This document shows positions 13,320 to 22,555 of a stretch of DNA of 30,251 bases, piece by piece. The stretch covers positions 1 to 30,251 of the forward strand of contig CAYOSW010000012.1 in NCBI GenBank assembly GCA_964406775.1. Reading direction: 5' to 3'. The notes under the pieces are model-generated. The model was not told where the DNA came from and did not search any database. It worked only from the letters and a program-made list of their open reading frames with translations. Every line of letters begins with the position of its first letter. Position 1 is the stretch's first letter. The position numbers and the translations under genes were made by a program. The DNA is from JACPKO01 sp964406775. GTDB lineage: Bacteria > Patescibacteriota > Microgenomatia > Daviesbacterales > UBA10151.

Positions 13320-16226
13320 ATGCAGATTACAAAGTATCATGCTAAATTATTCGCTCATGAGCTTACAAAAAGATCTGCTTCTGATAGTGTCGAAAAACTC
13401 GCATCGGCTCTTATTGATGCGCAGGTTGACCTGAACCCCCACCAAGTAGACGCTGCTTTATTTGCTTTTCAATCTCCTTTATCAAAAGGAGCTATTTTAG
13501 CTGATGAAGTTGGTTTAGGAAAAACAATTGAAGCCGGTTTAGTGATTTCTCAAAAATGGGCTGAAAAAAAGAGGAGGATTCTAATTATTGTCCCCTCCAG
13601 TCTGAGGAAACAATGGAATCAAGAGTTACAGGATAAGTTTTTTGTTCCCTCTCAAATCCTAGAAACAAAATCCTTTAACAATATCATTAAATCAGGCAAT
13701 CTAAATCCGTTTAATCTTCAGGATGAGATCGTAATTGCCTCATACCATTTTGTAAGAAATAAAAGCTCATATGTTAAATTAATTCCCTGGGATTTAGTAA
13801 TTATTGATGAAGCACACAGGCTGCGAAATGTTTATAAAGCCACAAATAAAATTGCTCGAGAGATAAAAGAATCCATTGCACATGCACCTAAAATACTCCT
13901 GACTGCAACCCCACTCCAAAATACACTTCTAGAACTTTACGGTTTAGTTAGCATAATCGATGAACATGTATTCGGAGATATTAATAGTTATAAATCTCAA
14001 TTCGTGAGACTTGGAGATGACACGTACGAATTTGATGATCTGAAAGAAAGAATCAGAACAATTTGCAAAAGAACCCTACGAAGACAGGTTCTAGAATATA
14101 TTAAGTACACCAACAGAATCGCAATAACTCAAGAATACACCCCCCGGAACGATGAGCAAGAATTATACGAACAGGTGTCAGCTTATCTTCAACGAGAATC
14201 GCTTTATGCACTTCCAGCCAGTCAAAGAAGCCTTATGACTCTTATGCTTAGAAAACTATTATCTTCCTCAAGCTTTGCTATTGAAGCTACATTGGAGAAA
14301 TTAGTTTTGAGACTTCAGACAATTGTAAACGACTTTGAGAAATCGAGAAGTGAGAATCTAAACGATATTGATGTGAGTGAGGAGCTAGAATCATTTGGTG
14401 AGTATGCAGATGAATGGGTAGATGAGGAAGAAGAATTTGATGAAGAAGGAAAAGAGGAAGAGAAAAAGAAAAAAGAACTTTCGACACAGGATATAGAAAA
14501 CATAAAACAAGAAATTGAAGATTTAAAAGTCCTAGTAAATAAAGCCAAAGCTATAGTTGAGAACTCTAAAGGAGAAAATTTGGTTCAAGCATTAAGAAAT
14601 GGATTGGAAAAAACAAAAGAAAAGGGAGGTCTTGAAAAAGCATTAATTTTTACTGAATCTACAAGAACTCAGCGGTATATTTTAGATGTACTTTCTGCGA
14701 CGGAATATAAGGGGAAAATAGTCCTTTTTAATGGCTCAAACGCCGATGAAAAGTCTAAAGAAATATATAGAAACTGGCTTGAAAAAAATCGCGATACAGA
14801 TAAAATTACTGGCTCGAAAACAGCTGATCTACGAGCTGCTTTAGTTGACTATTTTAAAGATGAAGCAATAATAATGATTGCAACAGAAGCGGCCGCAGAA
14901 GGAGTAAATCTTCAGTTTTGTTCATTAGTTGTAAATTATGATCTCCCATGGAATCCACAGAGAATAGAACAGCGAATTGGAAGATGCCACCGATATGGTC
15001 AGAAGAATGACGTAGTTGTAGTGAATTTTCTTAATATCAAGAATGAAGCTGATAAAAGAGTTTATGCGATACTTGATCAAAAGTTTAAACTATTTAACGG
15101 TGTTTTTGGAGCTTCAGATGAGGTTCTCGGAACAATTGAATCAGGTATAGATTTTGAAAAAAGAATTTTAGGAATATACCAGAAAGCCCGGACCCCGGAA
15201 CAAATTCAACTTTCTTTTGACGAGTTGCAAAATGATTTGGAAGAAAAGATTACGGAGACACTTCAATCTACGAGAAAGAAACTATTGGAGAACTTTGACG
15301 AAGAGGTTCAAGAAAAATTAAGAGTTAGACTTCAACAGAGTGAAGAATATTTATCGAAATATGAAGAATGGCTTTGGAGTCTCACAAATTACTTCTTAGA
15401 GGCATATGCAGATTTTTCAGAAGTTGAGCGATCCTTTGTTCTTCACACGAACCCATTTGAAGGAGAACAAATACCTCCTGGACCTTATAGATTGGGAAAA
15501 CAAGTAGATGATGCGCATATCTATCGAGTAGGTCACCCTCTAGCAGGGAGAATCTTGGAGAGAGTAAAAGCAGAATGTTTAAGTGACGGTGTTATACGCT
15601 TTGAATATAGCGATTCTGGGAAAAAAATCAGTATCTTGGAGCCTTTTGTAAATAAGTCAGGTTGGCTAATTGCAAATAAATTAACTATCTCATCGTTGGA
15701 AGATGAGGATTACATAGTATTGTCAGGGGAAACGGATGATGGGGAAATTCTCGATAAAGATCAGTGTTCTCGAATGTTTTCAATTCCTGGAAATATAGAA
15801 GGCCAGAATGAAATGGCTGATGATAACAGATTGCGATTAACAAGGTTATTTGAAGTTCAAAAATCAGCAATTTTACAGGATATTTTGCAGCGTAACTCAG
15901 GCATATTTAATGTTGAAATTGATAAATTAGATAAATGGGCCGAAGATAATAGGCTAGCCTTGAAAACTAAACTCAACGAACTGGATACAAGAATAAAAGA
16001 AAAAAAGAAAGAATCCCGACTTTCAGGAAACCTGCCAGAAAAGCTTAATTTGAGGAAAGAAGCTCAGGAACTTGAGAAAAAACATGATTCGATGTGGAAA
16101 GAATACGAATTGCAGGCAAAGGAAATTGAAAAGAGAAAAGACGAGCTAATAGATGAGTTGGAGGGAAGATTGGGTCAACAGATATCGACTGATCAGCTGT
16201 TTGCGATACGTTGGACAATTGTCTAG
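13320..16226 (+). CDS. SNF2/RapA-like helicase (DNA translocase) of the restriction locus
   Basis: 968 residues. Superfamily 2 helicase of the SNF2/RapA type, with motif I DEVGLGKT (62-69), motif II DEAH (about 162-165), motif III LLTATPLQN, and C-terminal motifs IATEAAAEGVNLQ and QRIEQRIGRCHRYGQ (about 545-556). A highly acidic/Lys-rich low-complexity insert (about 350-395) lies between the two RecA-like halves. The last 150 residues are charged and probably coiled-coil. Such proteins move along double-stranded DNA. No nuclease motif is visible. It is the first gene of a forward operon and mod begins 10 bases after its stop. It resembles DrmD of DISARM in type, but the other DISARM genes are absent. 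No ribosome site precedes the ATG. Confidence 0.88.
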   Translation: MQITKYHAKLFAHELTKRSASDSVEKLASALIDAQVDLNPHQVDAALFAFQSPLSKGAILADEVGLGKTIEAGLVISQKWAEKKRRILIIVPSSLRKQWNQELQDKFFVPSQILETKSFNNIIKSGNLNPFNLQDEIVIASYHFVRNKSSYVKLIPWDLVIIDEAHRLRNVYKATNKIAREIKESIAHAPKILLTATPLQNTLLELYGLVSIIDEHVFGDINSYKSQFVRLGDDTYEFDDLKERIRTICKRTLRRQVLEYIKYTNRIAITQEYTPRNDEQELYEQVSAYLQRESLYALPASQRSLMTLMLRKLLSSSSFAIEATLEKLVLRLQTIVNDFEKSRSENLNDIDVSEELESFGEYADEWVDEEEEFDEEGKEEEKKKKELSTQDIENIKQEIEDLKVLVNKAKAIVENSKGENLVQALRNGLEKTKEKGGLEKALIFTESTRTQRYILDVLSATEYKGKIVLFNGSNADEKSKEIYRNWLEKNRDTDKITGSKTADLRAALVDYFKDEAIIMIATEAAAEGVNLQFCSLVVNYDLPWNPQRIEQRIGRCHRYGQKNDVVVVNFLNIKNEADKRVYAILDQKFKLFNGVFGASDEVLGTIESGIDFEKRILGIYQKARTPEQIQLSFDELQNDLEEKITETLQSTRKKLLENFDEEVQEKLRVRLQQSEEYLSKYEEWLWSLTNYFLEAYADFSEVERSFVLHTNPFEGEQIPPGPYRLGKQVDDAHIYRVGHPLAGRILERVKAECLSDGVIRFEYSDSGKKISILEPFVNKSGWLIANKLTISSLEDEDYIVLSGETDDGEILDKDQCSRMFSIPGNIEGQNEMADDNRLRLTRLFEVQKSAILQDILQRNSGIFNVEIDKLDKWAEDNRLALKTKLNELDTRIKEKKKESRLSGNLPEKLNLRKEAQELEKKHDSMWKEYELQAKEIEKRKDELIDELEGRLGQQISTDQLFAIRWTIV

Positions 16227-16236
16227 AATAGCTACT

Positions 16237-18117
16237 ATGAACCCAAACGAGGAAAATAAATTAGATTTAAAAAGTTTAGATATAACAGAAGATAAAATTG
16301 CGCAGCTAAAATCTTTATTCCCGGAAGTAGTAACCGAAAATAAAATAGACTTTGAAAAGCTTGAAGCTGTTTTAGGAGAAGAAATTGAAACAGGAAAAGA
16401 ACGCTATGGCATGAATTGGCCGGGGAAAGCTAATTGCTTCAAAATAATCCAAGAACCTAGCATAGGAACATTAAAACCAGTGAGAGATGATTCAGTTGAT
16501 TTTGACAAAACTGAAAACTTATTTATCGAAGGTGATTCACTTGAAGTATTAAAACTTCTACAAAAATCATATTATGGAAAAATAAAAATGATCTATATTG
16601 ACCCACCTTATAATACCGGAAACGATTTTATATACCCGGACAATTATTCGGAATCACTTGATACATATCTCCGTTACACCGGACAAAAGGGAGAAAACGG
16701 ACTTAAGTTAACAACAAATGCAGAAACTGAAGGAAGATATCATTCAAAATGGATAAATATGATGTTCACTCGTTTATTCCTCGCAAGAAATCTTTTGAAA
16801 GAAGAAGGTGTTGTCTTTATATCCATAGACGATCACGAGGTTGATAATTTAAAAAAGATTTGTAATGAGATTTTTGGAGAAGAAAATTTTATTGCCCTGT
16901 TTATCTGGGAAAAGAAGTATACCTCGAGTAATAATATTACGGGGGTGAGTAGCGTACATGAATATATTATATGTTACGGTAAAAATAATACTCATCTTGA
17001 TCAGTCTATAAAACGGTTAGAGTATACAGACGAAGCATTAGCTAGATATAAGAATCCCGATGATGATCCTAGAGGAGTATGGATGGATGTTTCATATCAT
17101 GGGCCGAAAAAGCCTTCTGAAAGACCGAACTTAAGTTATCCAATAATTCACCCTAAAACGCTGGCTGAAATTTATCCTCGAGAAAAGTCTTGGGCGTATG
17201 AAAAAAAGGTGCATGAAAAACATATTGAAGAAAATCGGCTTTGGTGGGGAGAGAGTTTCTCTTATCAAGAACCACGATTAAAAAAGTTTTTATCCGAAAT
17301 TCAGGGCGGAATAATACCTCGTACCCTTTTAAGTAATAAAGAAGTAGGCGGTACTTCAGTCGGAAGAGATGAGCTGCGAAAATTATTTGAAGATATTAAT
17401 GGTGCTATTTTTGATAACCCTAAGCCAACAACGCTAATTAAAAGATTAATTCAAATCGTAAACATGGAGACTCAGGATATTGTTCTTGATTTTTTTTCAG
17501 GTTCATCATCAACTGCAGACGCCGTATTGGCATTAAATCAAAAGGATAATTTTGACCGAAAATTTATTATGGTACAACTCCAAGAACCTACGTTAGAGAA
17601 TTCAGAAGCATACAAAGCAGGGTATAAAAATATTGCAGAAATCGGAAAAGAACGGATACGGCGAGTGATAGAAAAAATTAAAAAGGAAAATTCTGAAATA
17701 GCAGCGAAGCTGGATTTAGGGTTCAAGGTGCTTAGGCTTGATGAATCAAACTTTAAGATCTGGAATAAAAAGAGTGATAAATCTTTAACTGAACAACTTC
17801 AACTTTCTGTTAACAATATTTCAGATGATAGTTCAGATGAAGATATACTTTACGAAATAATTCTAAAAGCTGGATATCCACTTACTGTTTCAATTCAAAA
17901 ACTAGAAATACAAGGTAAAATAGTTTATTCAATAGATGATAATTCCCTAGTTGTTTGTCTTGAAAATGATTTGACTCAAGAATTAATGAAGGAGCTTGCT
18001 AATCTAAATCCTGCAAGAGTGATTTGTCTTGACCGGGGATTTGAAGGAAACGATGAATTGAAAACTAACATCGTTGAACTAATGAAAGCAAAAGAGGTTG
18101 AATTTAAGACTGTTTAA
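16237..18117 (+). CDS. mod: Type III restriction-modification DNA adenine methyltransferase (Mod)
   Basis: 626 residues, close to EcoP15I-type Mod. It methylates adenine N6 with S-adenosylmethionine and also recognises the target for the whole complex. The order is that of beta-class enzymes: catalytic motif IV DPPYNTG at about 122-128 first, the SAM-binding motif I LDFFSGSSSTADAV at about 416-429 later, with the presumed target-recognition region between (roughly 230-390). I start at ATG 16237 instead of the longer frame from 16153, which would overlap the helicase gene; 16237 lies 10 bases after the helicase stop. res begins 11 bases downstream. Motif I is encoded across a run of 8 T. Confidence 0.93.
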   Translation: MNPNEENKLDLKSLDITEDKIAQLKSLFPEVVTENKIDFEKLEAVLGEEIETGKERYGMNWPGKANCFKIIQEPSIGTLKPVRDDSVDFDKTENLFIEGDSLEVLKLLQKSYYGKIKMIYIDPPYNTGNDFIYPDNYSESLDTYLRYTGQKGENGLKLTTNAETEGRYHSKWINMMFTRLFLARNLLKEEGVVFISIDDHEVDNLKKICNEIFGEENFIALFIWEKKYTSSNNITGVSSVHEYIICYGKNNTHLDQSIKRLEYTDEALARYKNPDDDPRGVWMDVSYHGPKKPSERPNLSYPIIHPKTLAEIYPREKSWAYEKKVHEKHIEENRLWWGESFSYQEPRLKKFLSEIQGGIIPRTLLSNKEVGGTSVGRDELRKLFEDINGAIFDNPKPTTLIKRLIQIVNMETQDIVLDFFSGSSSTADAVLALNQKDNFDRKFIMVQLQEPTLENSEAYKAGYKNIAEIGKERIRRVIEKIKKENSEIAAKLDLGFKVLRLDESNFKIWNKKSDKSLTEQLQLSVNNISDDSSDEDILYEIILKAGYPLTVSIQKLEIQGKIVYSIDDNSLVVCLENDLTQELMKELANLNPARVICLDRGFEGNDELKTNIVELMKAKEVEFKTV

Positions 18118-18128
18118 GATGATTCTTT

Positions 18129-21035
18129 ATGAAATTAAAATTCGACTCTAGTCAGCAATATCAAATAGATGCAGTTAATTCGATCGTTGATATTTTCGAA
18201 GGACTTCCTAAAGAGCAAACGATTTCAACAACTGACCTTAAAGGTGATACTGAACTTATTTCTGAGCTTGGAGTTGGTAATATGCTAACTCTTTCTGAGG
18301 ATAAGACCTTGGAACAAGTTCAAGTTATTCAAGATAAAAATAGCTTAGTTCAATCATCACAATTACTTTCAGAAGACTACTCATTCCCTAATTTTACAGT
18401 TGAAATGGAAACGGGAACTGGTAAAACATACGTATATATAAGAACTATTTTAGAATTAAATAAAAAGTATGGATACAAAAAATTTATTATAGTCGTACCA
18501 AGCGTGGCTATTCGTGAAGGCGTCCTTAAGAACTTGGAGATAACAAAAACACACTTTAATGAATTATATGAAAATATCCCGTACGATTACTTCGTCTATA
18601 ACTCAAAAAAATTAGGTCAAATACGGAAATTCGCAACAAGTAATACAATCCAGATTATGGTTATGAATATTCAGGCATTTACTCGAGATGTAAGATCTGT
18701 AGAAAATGAACGAAATGCTTCTCTCTTTCATCGTGAAGCGGATAGATTATCTGGACGCGCGCCAAAAGAATATATTGCCTCAGTAAAACCAATTGTTATT
18801 CTAGATGAGCCACAAAGTATTGATAACACGGATAATGGAAAAAACGCTATCAAATCGCTTAACCCTCTTTTTGTACTTCGCTATTCTGCAACTCACCGAA
18901 ATCTTTACAATCTTATGTATCGACTGGATCCTGTACAAGCATTTGAACTCGGACTTGTTAAACAAATTGTTGTAGCTTCAGTTCTTGATGAGCCAACGTT
19001 TAATGGCGCATACGTAAAGCTTTTAGAGGTAGATAATTCAAATGGTATAAAAGCAAAGTTAGAGTATCACGAAGATACTGGAACTGCTCAGTATGCTGTT
19101 AAACAAAAGTGGTTTAGAAATGGAGATGATTTATTCATTGCTTCAAAAGAACGAGAAGAATATAGGAATGGATTTGTTATTTCTGAAATAGACCTTAGAG
19201 AAGATGGAAACGAATATATTAAATTTAATGCTGGAAAAGTTTTGAAAAAAGGCGAATCTATTGGAGGAATGACTGATGAAATTCAAAGATATCAGATAAG
19301 GGAAACTATAAAAGAACATCTAGAAAAAGAGAAAAAGTTAAGAGAATTTGGAATTAAAGTGTTGAGTCTTTTCTTTATAGATAGAGTAGCAAATTACAGA
19401 TCTTATGATGATCAAGGGAATGAGCAAAAAGGCAAGTTCGCTAAATGGTTTGAAGAAGAATTCAATGATTTAACTAAAATGGAGGATTACAAGGAGATTA
19501 TTGTTGATGAAATCTCTCTTATACATGACGGTTACTTCTCGCAAGATAGACAGAAAAGACTTATTGATACAACAGGAGCTTCTGAAAGCGATATTTCAAC
19601 TTACGATAGAATAATGAAAGAAAAAGAAAGATTGCTTTCTTTTTCGGACCCTCTGCGATTTATCTTTTCTCATTCCGCACTAAGGGAAGGCTGGGATAAT
19701 CCAAACGTTTTTCAAATCTGCACACTTACTTCTATTAATGCTGAAATGACTAAAAGACAACAAATAGGGCGAGGCTTAAGAATTCCAGTCAATCAAGAGG
19801 GGGAAAGAGTTTACGACAACACAATAAATAAGCTAGTTGTTGTGGCTAATGAGCATTACGCTCAGTTTACGAGAAAACTCCAAGAAGAATACATTGCAGA
19901 AGGGGTAGAGTTTGGAATCGTAAAAGTTGAAAAGCTTAAAGGGCTATTTAAAGATGAGGACCCTGAAGTTGCTTTACAAAAAGCTGAACTACTGCACGAA
20001 GTCCTCTTAAAAAATGGGTACATTAACGCTCAATATAAGGTCACAGAAAAATTCTCGGAAAGTATTGCAGATAACTCCTTTGATGTAAGTGAGGATTTTG
20101 AAGAAAAGAAATATAAGGTAATTGATTTACTTGAAAGACATGAACTTTCTAACATGATTAAAGAAAAGAAACAAAGAAAGACCATTAAACCGAATGTTAG
20201 AGTTTTGGAAGATAGCGAGTTTAAAGAACTCTGGGAGAAAATAAACAAAAAGACAACTTATTCTGTAGCTTTAGATAGTAAAGAGTTAATCGAAAAAGCA
20301 TCTCAAGCTATAAATAGAATGCCTTCAATTCAAGAACCTAAAATTCAAGTTATCAAAGTCAATGTTGATGTAGATACGCAAGGTGTTGTTGGTAATGAGT
20401 TCCAAAATCGGACAGAAAGGATATCTCTAAATTATGAAATACCAGATATTATTACTTATATTCAAAGAGAAACTGAGTTAACTCGTAAGACAATTGCTGA
20501 AATTATGTTACGTTCAGATCGTATTGAAGATATTAGAATAAATCCTCAACAATTTCTTGACCAAGTGGTATTAATTATTATTAACGAGTTAAAAAACTTA
20601 ATTATTGACGGTATAAAATATGAGATCCTGGATGGCAAACATTTCGAGATGAGTTTGTTTGAGGAAAAGGAAATAATTGAGGATTTTAAGAAAATAATTG
20701 AAAGTGACAAATCACCGTACAAGCTAATTGAACTTGATTCTACGGTTGAAAAAATGTTTGCTGAAAAACTAAAGGGAGATGAGTCAGTAAAATACTTCGC
20801 TAAACTACCCAAAAAATTCTTAATAAGTACCCCGATAGGTAACTATAACCCTGACTGGGCAATTTTAAAAGAAGAGAATGGATTAAAACTTTATCTTGTG
20901 CGCGAAACAAAAGGATCACTCAATGAGGAGGACAGAAGAGGTTCAGAGAATAAAAAAATTCAATGTGGAAGAAAACATTTTGAAGCGTTAGGAGTTGAAT
21001 ATGATGATATAGCACCCCCATTTCTAGAGATCTAA
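18129..21035 (+). CDS. res: Type III restriction endonuclease subunit (Res)
   Basis: 968 residues, almost exactly the size of EcoP15I Res. It is a superfamily 2 ATPase that, with Mod, cleaves unmethylated DNA. Motif I is METGTGKTY (about 93-101), motif II is ILDEPQSI (DEPQ rather than DEAH, as is usual for type III Res), motif III is YSATH and motif VI is QQIGRGLRIP (about 543-552). The C-terminal endonuclease domain has the PD-(D/E)XK core: NPDWAIL (Asp near 907) and LVRETKGS (Glu-Thr-Lys near 925-927). All active-site motifs look intact, so the enzyme should be functional. It follows mod by 11 bases. Confidence 0.94.
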   Translation: MKLKFDSSQQYQIDAVNSIVDIFEGLPKEQTISTTDLKGDTELISELGVGNMLTLSEDKTLEQVQVIQDKNSLVQSSQLLSEDYSFPNFTVEMETGTGKTYVYIRTILELNKKYGYKKFIIVVPSVAIREGVLKNLEITKTHFNELYENIPYDYFVYNSKKLGQIRKFATSNTIQIMVMNIQAFTRDVRSVENERNASLFHREADRLSGRAPKEYIASVKPIVILDEPQSIDNTDNGKNAIKSLNPLFVLRYSATHRNLYNLMYRLDPVQAFELGLVKQIVVASVLDEPTFNGAYVKLLEVDNSNGIKAKLEYHEDTGTAQYAVKQKWFRNGDDLFIASKEREEYRNGFVISEIDLREDGNEYIKFNAGKVLKKGESIGGMTDEIQRYQIRETIKEHLEKEKKLREFGIKVLSLFFIDRVANYRSYDDQGNEQKGKFAKWFEEEFNDLTKMEDYKEIIVDEISLIHDGYFSQDRQKRLIDTTGASESDISTYDRIMKEKERLLSFSDPLRFIFSHSALREGWDNPNVFQICTLTSINAEMTKRQQIGRGLRIPVNQEGERVYDNTINKLVVVANEHYAQFTRKLQEEYIAEGVEFGIVKVEKLKGLFKDEDPEVALQKAELLHEVLLKNGYINAQYKVTEKFSESIADNSFDVSEDFEEKKYKVIDLLERHELSNMIKEKKQRKTIKPNVRVLEDSEFKELWEKINKKTTYSVALDSKELIEKASQAINRMPSIQEPKIQVIKVNVDVDTQGVVGNEFQNRTERISLNYEIPDIITYIQRETELTRKTIAEIMLRSDRIEDIRINPQQFLDQVVLIIINELKNLIIDGIKYEILDGKHFEMSLFEEKEIIEDFKKIIESDKSPYKLIELDSTVEKMFAEKLKGDESVKYFAKLPKKFLISTPIGNYNPDWAILKEENGLKLYLVRETKGSLNEEDRRGSENKKIQCGRKHFEALGVEYDDIAPPFLEI

Positions 21036-21066
21036 TTGACGATAAATAGTAATAGTTGAAAATAAA

Positions 21067-21150
21067 ATGATTAAATCATCCAAACCAAAAATAGAACTGC
21101 TTTTTGATTGCCCGAGGTGTTTTTTGTTATATTCAGATATGGATTATTAA
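21067..21150 (+). pseudogene. 27-codon remnant of a CxxC PD-(D/E)XK nuclease gene
   Basis: A short frame, ATG 21067 to TAA 21150, encodes 27 residues containing KIELLFDCPRCFLLY. This closely parallels KIDNFIKCPRCFYFD in the intact nuclease that starts 2 bases later; the DNA is also alike around the CPRC codons. The similarity then stops. It looks like the front of a paralogous nuclease whose remainder has been lost. It could alternatively be a short leader peptide, but the match argues for a relic. Confidence 0.55.
21104..21133 (+). promoter_or_regulatory. Probable promoter of the Cas4-like nuclease gene
   Basis: TTGATT (21104-21109), 18 bases, TATATT (21128-21133), with the ATG at 21153 about 19 bases further. 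It lies inside the remnant coding segment. Confidence 0.45.
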
Positions 21151-21152
21151 TT

Positions 21153-21908
21153 ATGTCTCAATACTATAATCCCAACCGCACAAGAAATATCTACTTTCCG
21201 GATTCAGCAGAACCGTTCAGGCTGAGCCGGGGGAAGATTGATAACTTTATTAAGTGTCCGAGATGTTTTTATTTTGACCGCAGACTGGGAGTCGGGCAAC
21301 CTCCCGGATACCCGTTCTCTCTTAACAGTGCTGTTGATAAATTACTGAAAAAAGAATTTGATGTTCATAGGGCTAGGGGCACGAAGCATCCGTTAATGGA
21401 AGCCTACGGAATTGATGCTATTCCTCTTTCTCACGAAAAAATCGATGAATGGCGCGATTCGCTCCGGGGAGGAATAACCGTTCCGGTTGATAACACGAAT
21501 GTGATAGTGACGGGCGGAGTTGATGATGTCTGGGTTTCGCCTTCCGGCGAATATATTATTGTTGATTATAAAGCGACGTCAAAAGACGAGGAGGTAACGC
21601 TCGATGCCGATTGGCAGATCGGATATAAAAGGCAGATGGAAATTTATCAGTGGCTTTTCCGGCAAAACGGTTTTAAAGTTTCGGATACCGGATATTTTGT
21701 TTACTGCAACGGCAATACCGACAGGGAGGCGTTTGACGGAAAATTAGAATTTGATATTAAAGTTATCCCCTACGAGGGAGATACTTCCTGGGTGGAGGGA
21801 GTAATACTTGATGCGGTCGGGTGTTTAAAATCGGATTCGATACCTGAAAGCGGCGCGGATTGCGACTTTTGCGCTTACCGGAAAGCCATAAAAGAAATTG
21901 AGAAGTAG
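21153..21908 (+). CDS. PD-(D/E)XK nuclease, Cas4/RecB-like, with four-cysteine cluster
   Basis: 251 residues. The RecB/Cas4-type nuclease core is complete: GGVDDVW (Asp124/125), IIVDYKAT (Asp138, Lys140) and the QxxxY motif KRQMEIY (Gln161, Tyr165). Two CxxC pairs, Cys35/Cys38 near the N-terminus and Cys237/Cys240 at the C-terminus, could hold an iron-sulfur cluster as in Cas4 and AddB. Such stand-alone nucleases are common in Patescibacteria. No CRISPR array or other cas gene is present, so a CRISPR role is not supported. I start at ATG 21153, not the longer TTG frame. Its base use resembles the host flanks more than the Res gene before it. Confidence 0.85.
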   Translation: MSQYYNPNRTRNIYFPDSAEPFRLSRGKIDNFIKCPRCFYFDRRLGVGQPPGYPFSLNSAVDKLLKKEFDVHRARGTKHPLMEAYGIDAIPLSHEKIDEWRDSLRGGITVPVDNTNVIVTGGVDDVWVSPSGEYIIVDYKATSKDEEVTLDADWQIGYKRQMEIYQWLFRQNGFKVSDTGYFVYCNGNTDREAFDGKLEFDIKVIPYEGDTSWVEGVILDAVGCLKSDSIPESGADCDFCAYRKAIKEIEK

Positions 21909-21912
21909 TTTT

Positions 21913-22548
21913 TTAATTCCCTAAAGCGTTTTGGCATTGAGCCTTAGCGTCTGCGTCCTCAATCTGATCGCAAACTGAGGAGTCCATTTTCGGAGCGGTA
22001 GTTCCCATTTTTCCCTGGGTCTTTGCACTTTCCATCATCTGAGACAAATCGGTAAATTGAACGTTACCCGGGGCTTTAAATTTGGATCCGTCAGGAATCC
22101 AACCCGAGCAGTTCATATCTACTTCCTCGTCTAAGTTTTCGGTTTGAGATTGACCCGGAGCTACTGAGGATTCGGGCTCATCAGCGAGAAGCTTAAATTT
22201 CGTGCCTTTTGAATCTTCATCCGACCACATATAAGCATACTCGTCGTCCTGGATCATATGCGACATCATAGTTTTTCCCTCGACTTTGGCGGTAAAATCG
22301 CCCCGCATCTTAGATCCTGCGATATAAACCGTACTCTCCCCTTCACTTTCTGCATCTGTAACTTTACAGGTAACATTCTTGTTGGCCCCGAGAAGACTTT
22401 TAATCGAACCGCGGGTTACAGAGTCGCCTGCTTGCTTAACCGCCTGCTGCATCATATTAGGTCCGCCCGGCTGCATTCTGGAGTAGCCTAAATAGCCGAT
22501 AAGAGCCAGAACTAAAACGGCGATAACGATAATTGCGGGTTTACCCAT
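21913..22548 (-). CDS. Anchored extracytoplasmic protein of unknown function
   Basis: About 211 residues. A single hydrophobic helix (about 4-22, AIIVIAVLVLALIGYLGY) after MGKP is followed by a soluble domain outside the membrane. That part has TCKVTDAESEGESTVYIAGSKMRGDF and MMSHMIQDDEYAYMW, a pattern reminiscent of lipoprotein-like proteins that bind or coat. It has four Cys residues (VTCKV, MNCSGW, SVCDQI, AQCQNAL), possibly two disulfides. I start at ATG 22548 because TACAAT lies 7 bases before it; the longer frame to 22584 includes this promoter. Divergent from the 64-residue gene at 22599. Confidence 0.72.
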   Translation of the reverse strand: MGKPAIIVIAVLVLALIGYLGYSRMQPGGPNMMQQAVKQAGDSVTRGSIKSLLGANKNVTCKVTDAESEGESTVYIAGSKMRGDFTAKVEGKTMMSHMIQDDEYAYMWSDEDSKGTKFKLLADEPESSVAPGQSQTENLDEEVDMNCSGWIPDGSKFKAPGNVQFTDLSQMMESAKTQGKMGTTAPKMDSSVCDQIEDADAKAQCQNALGN

Positions 22549-22555
22549 TAGTATC

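Noticed and set aside
16153..16236. Longer start of Mod overlapping the helicase gene
   Set aside because: The extra 28 codons overlap the helicase in another frame, whereas ATG 16237 lies just after its stop and matches the family start.
13320..21035. DISARM or BREX system
   Set aside because: Only the SNF2-type helicase resembles a DISARM component. No DrmA, DrmB (DUF1998) or DrmC gene is present, and none of the BREX core genes; mod and res are plainly type III.
21153..21908. CRISPR-associated Cas4
   Set aside because: The fold matches, but there is no repeat array and no cas1, cas2 or effector gene in the window; stand-alone nucleases of this type are common in CPR genomes.
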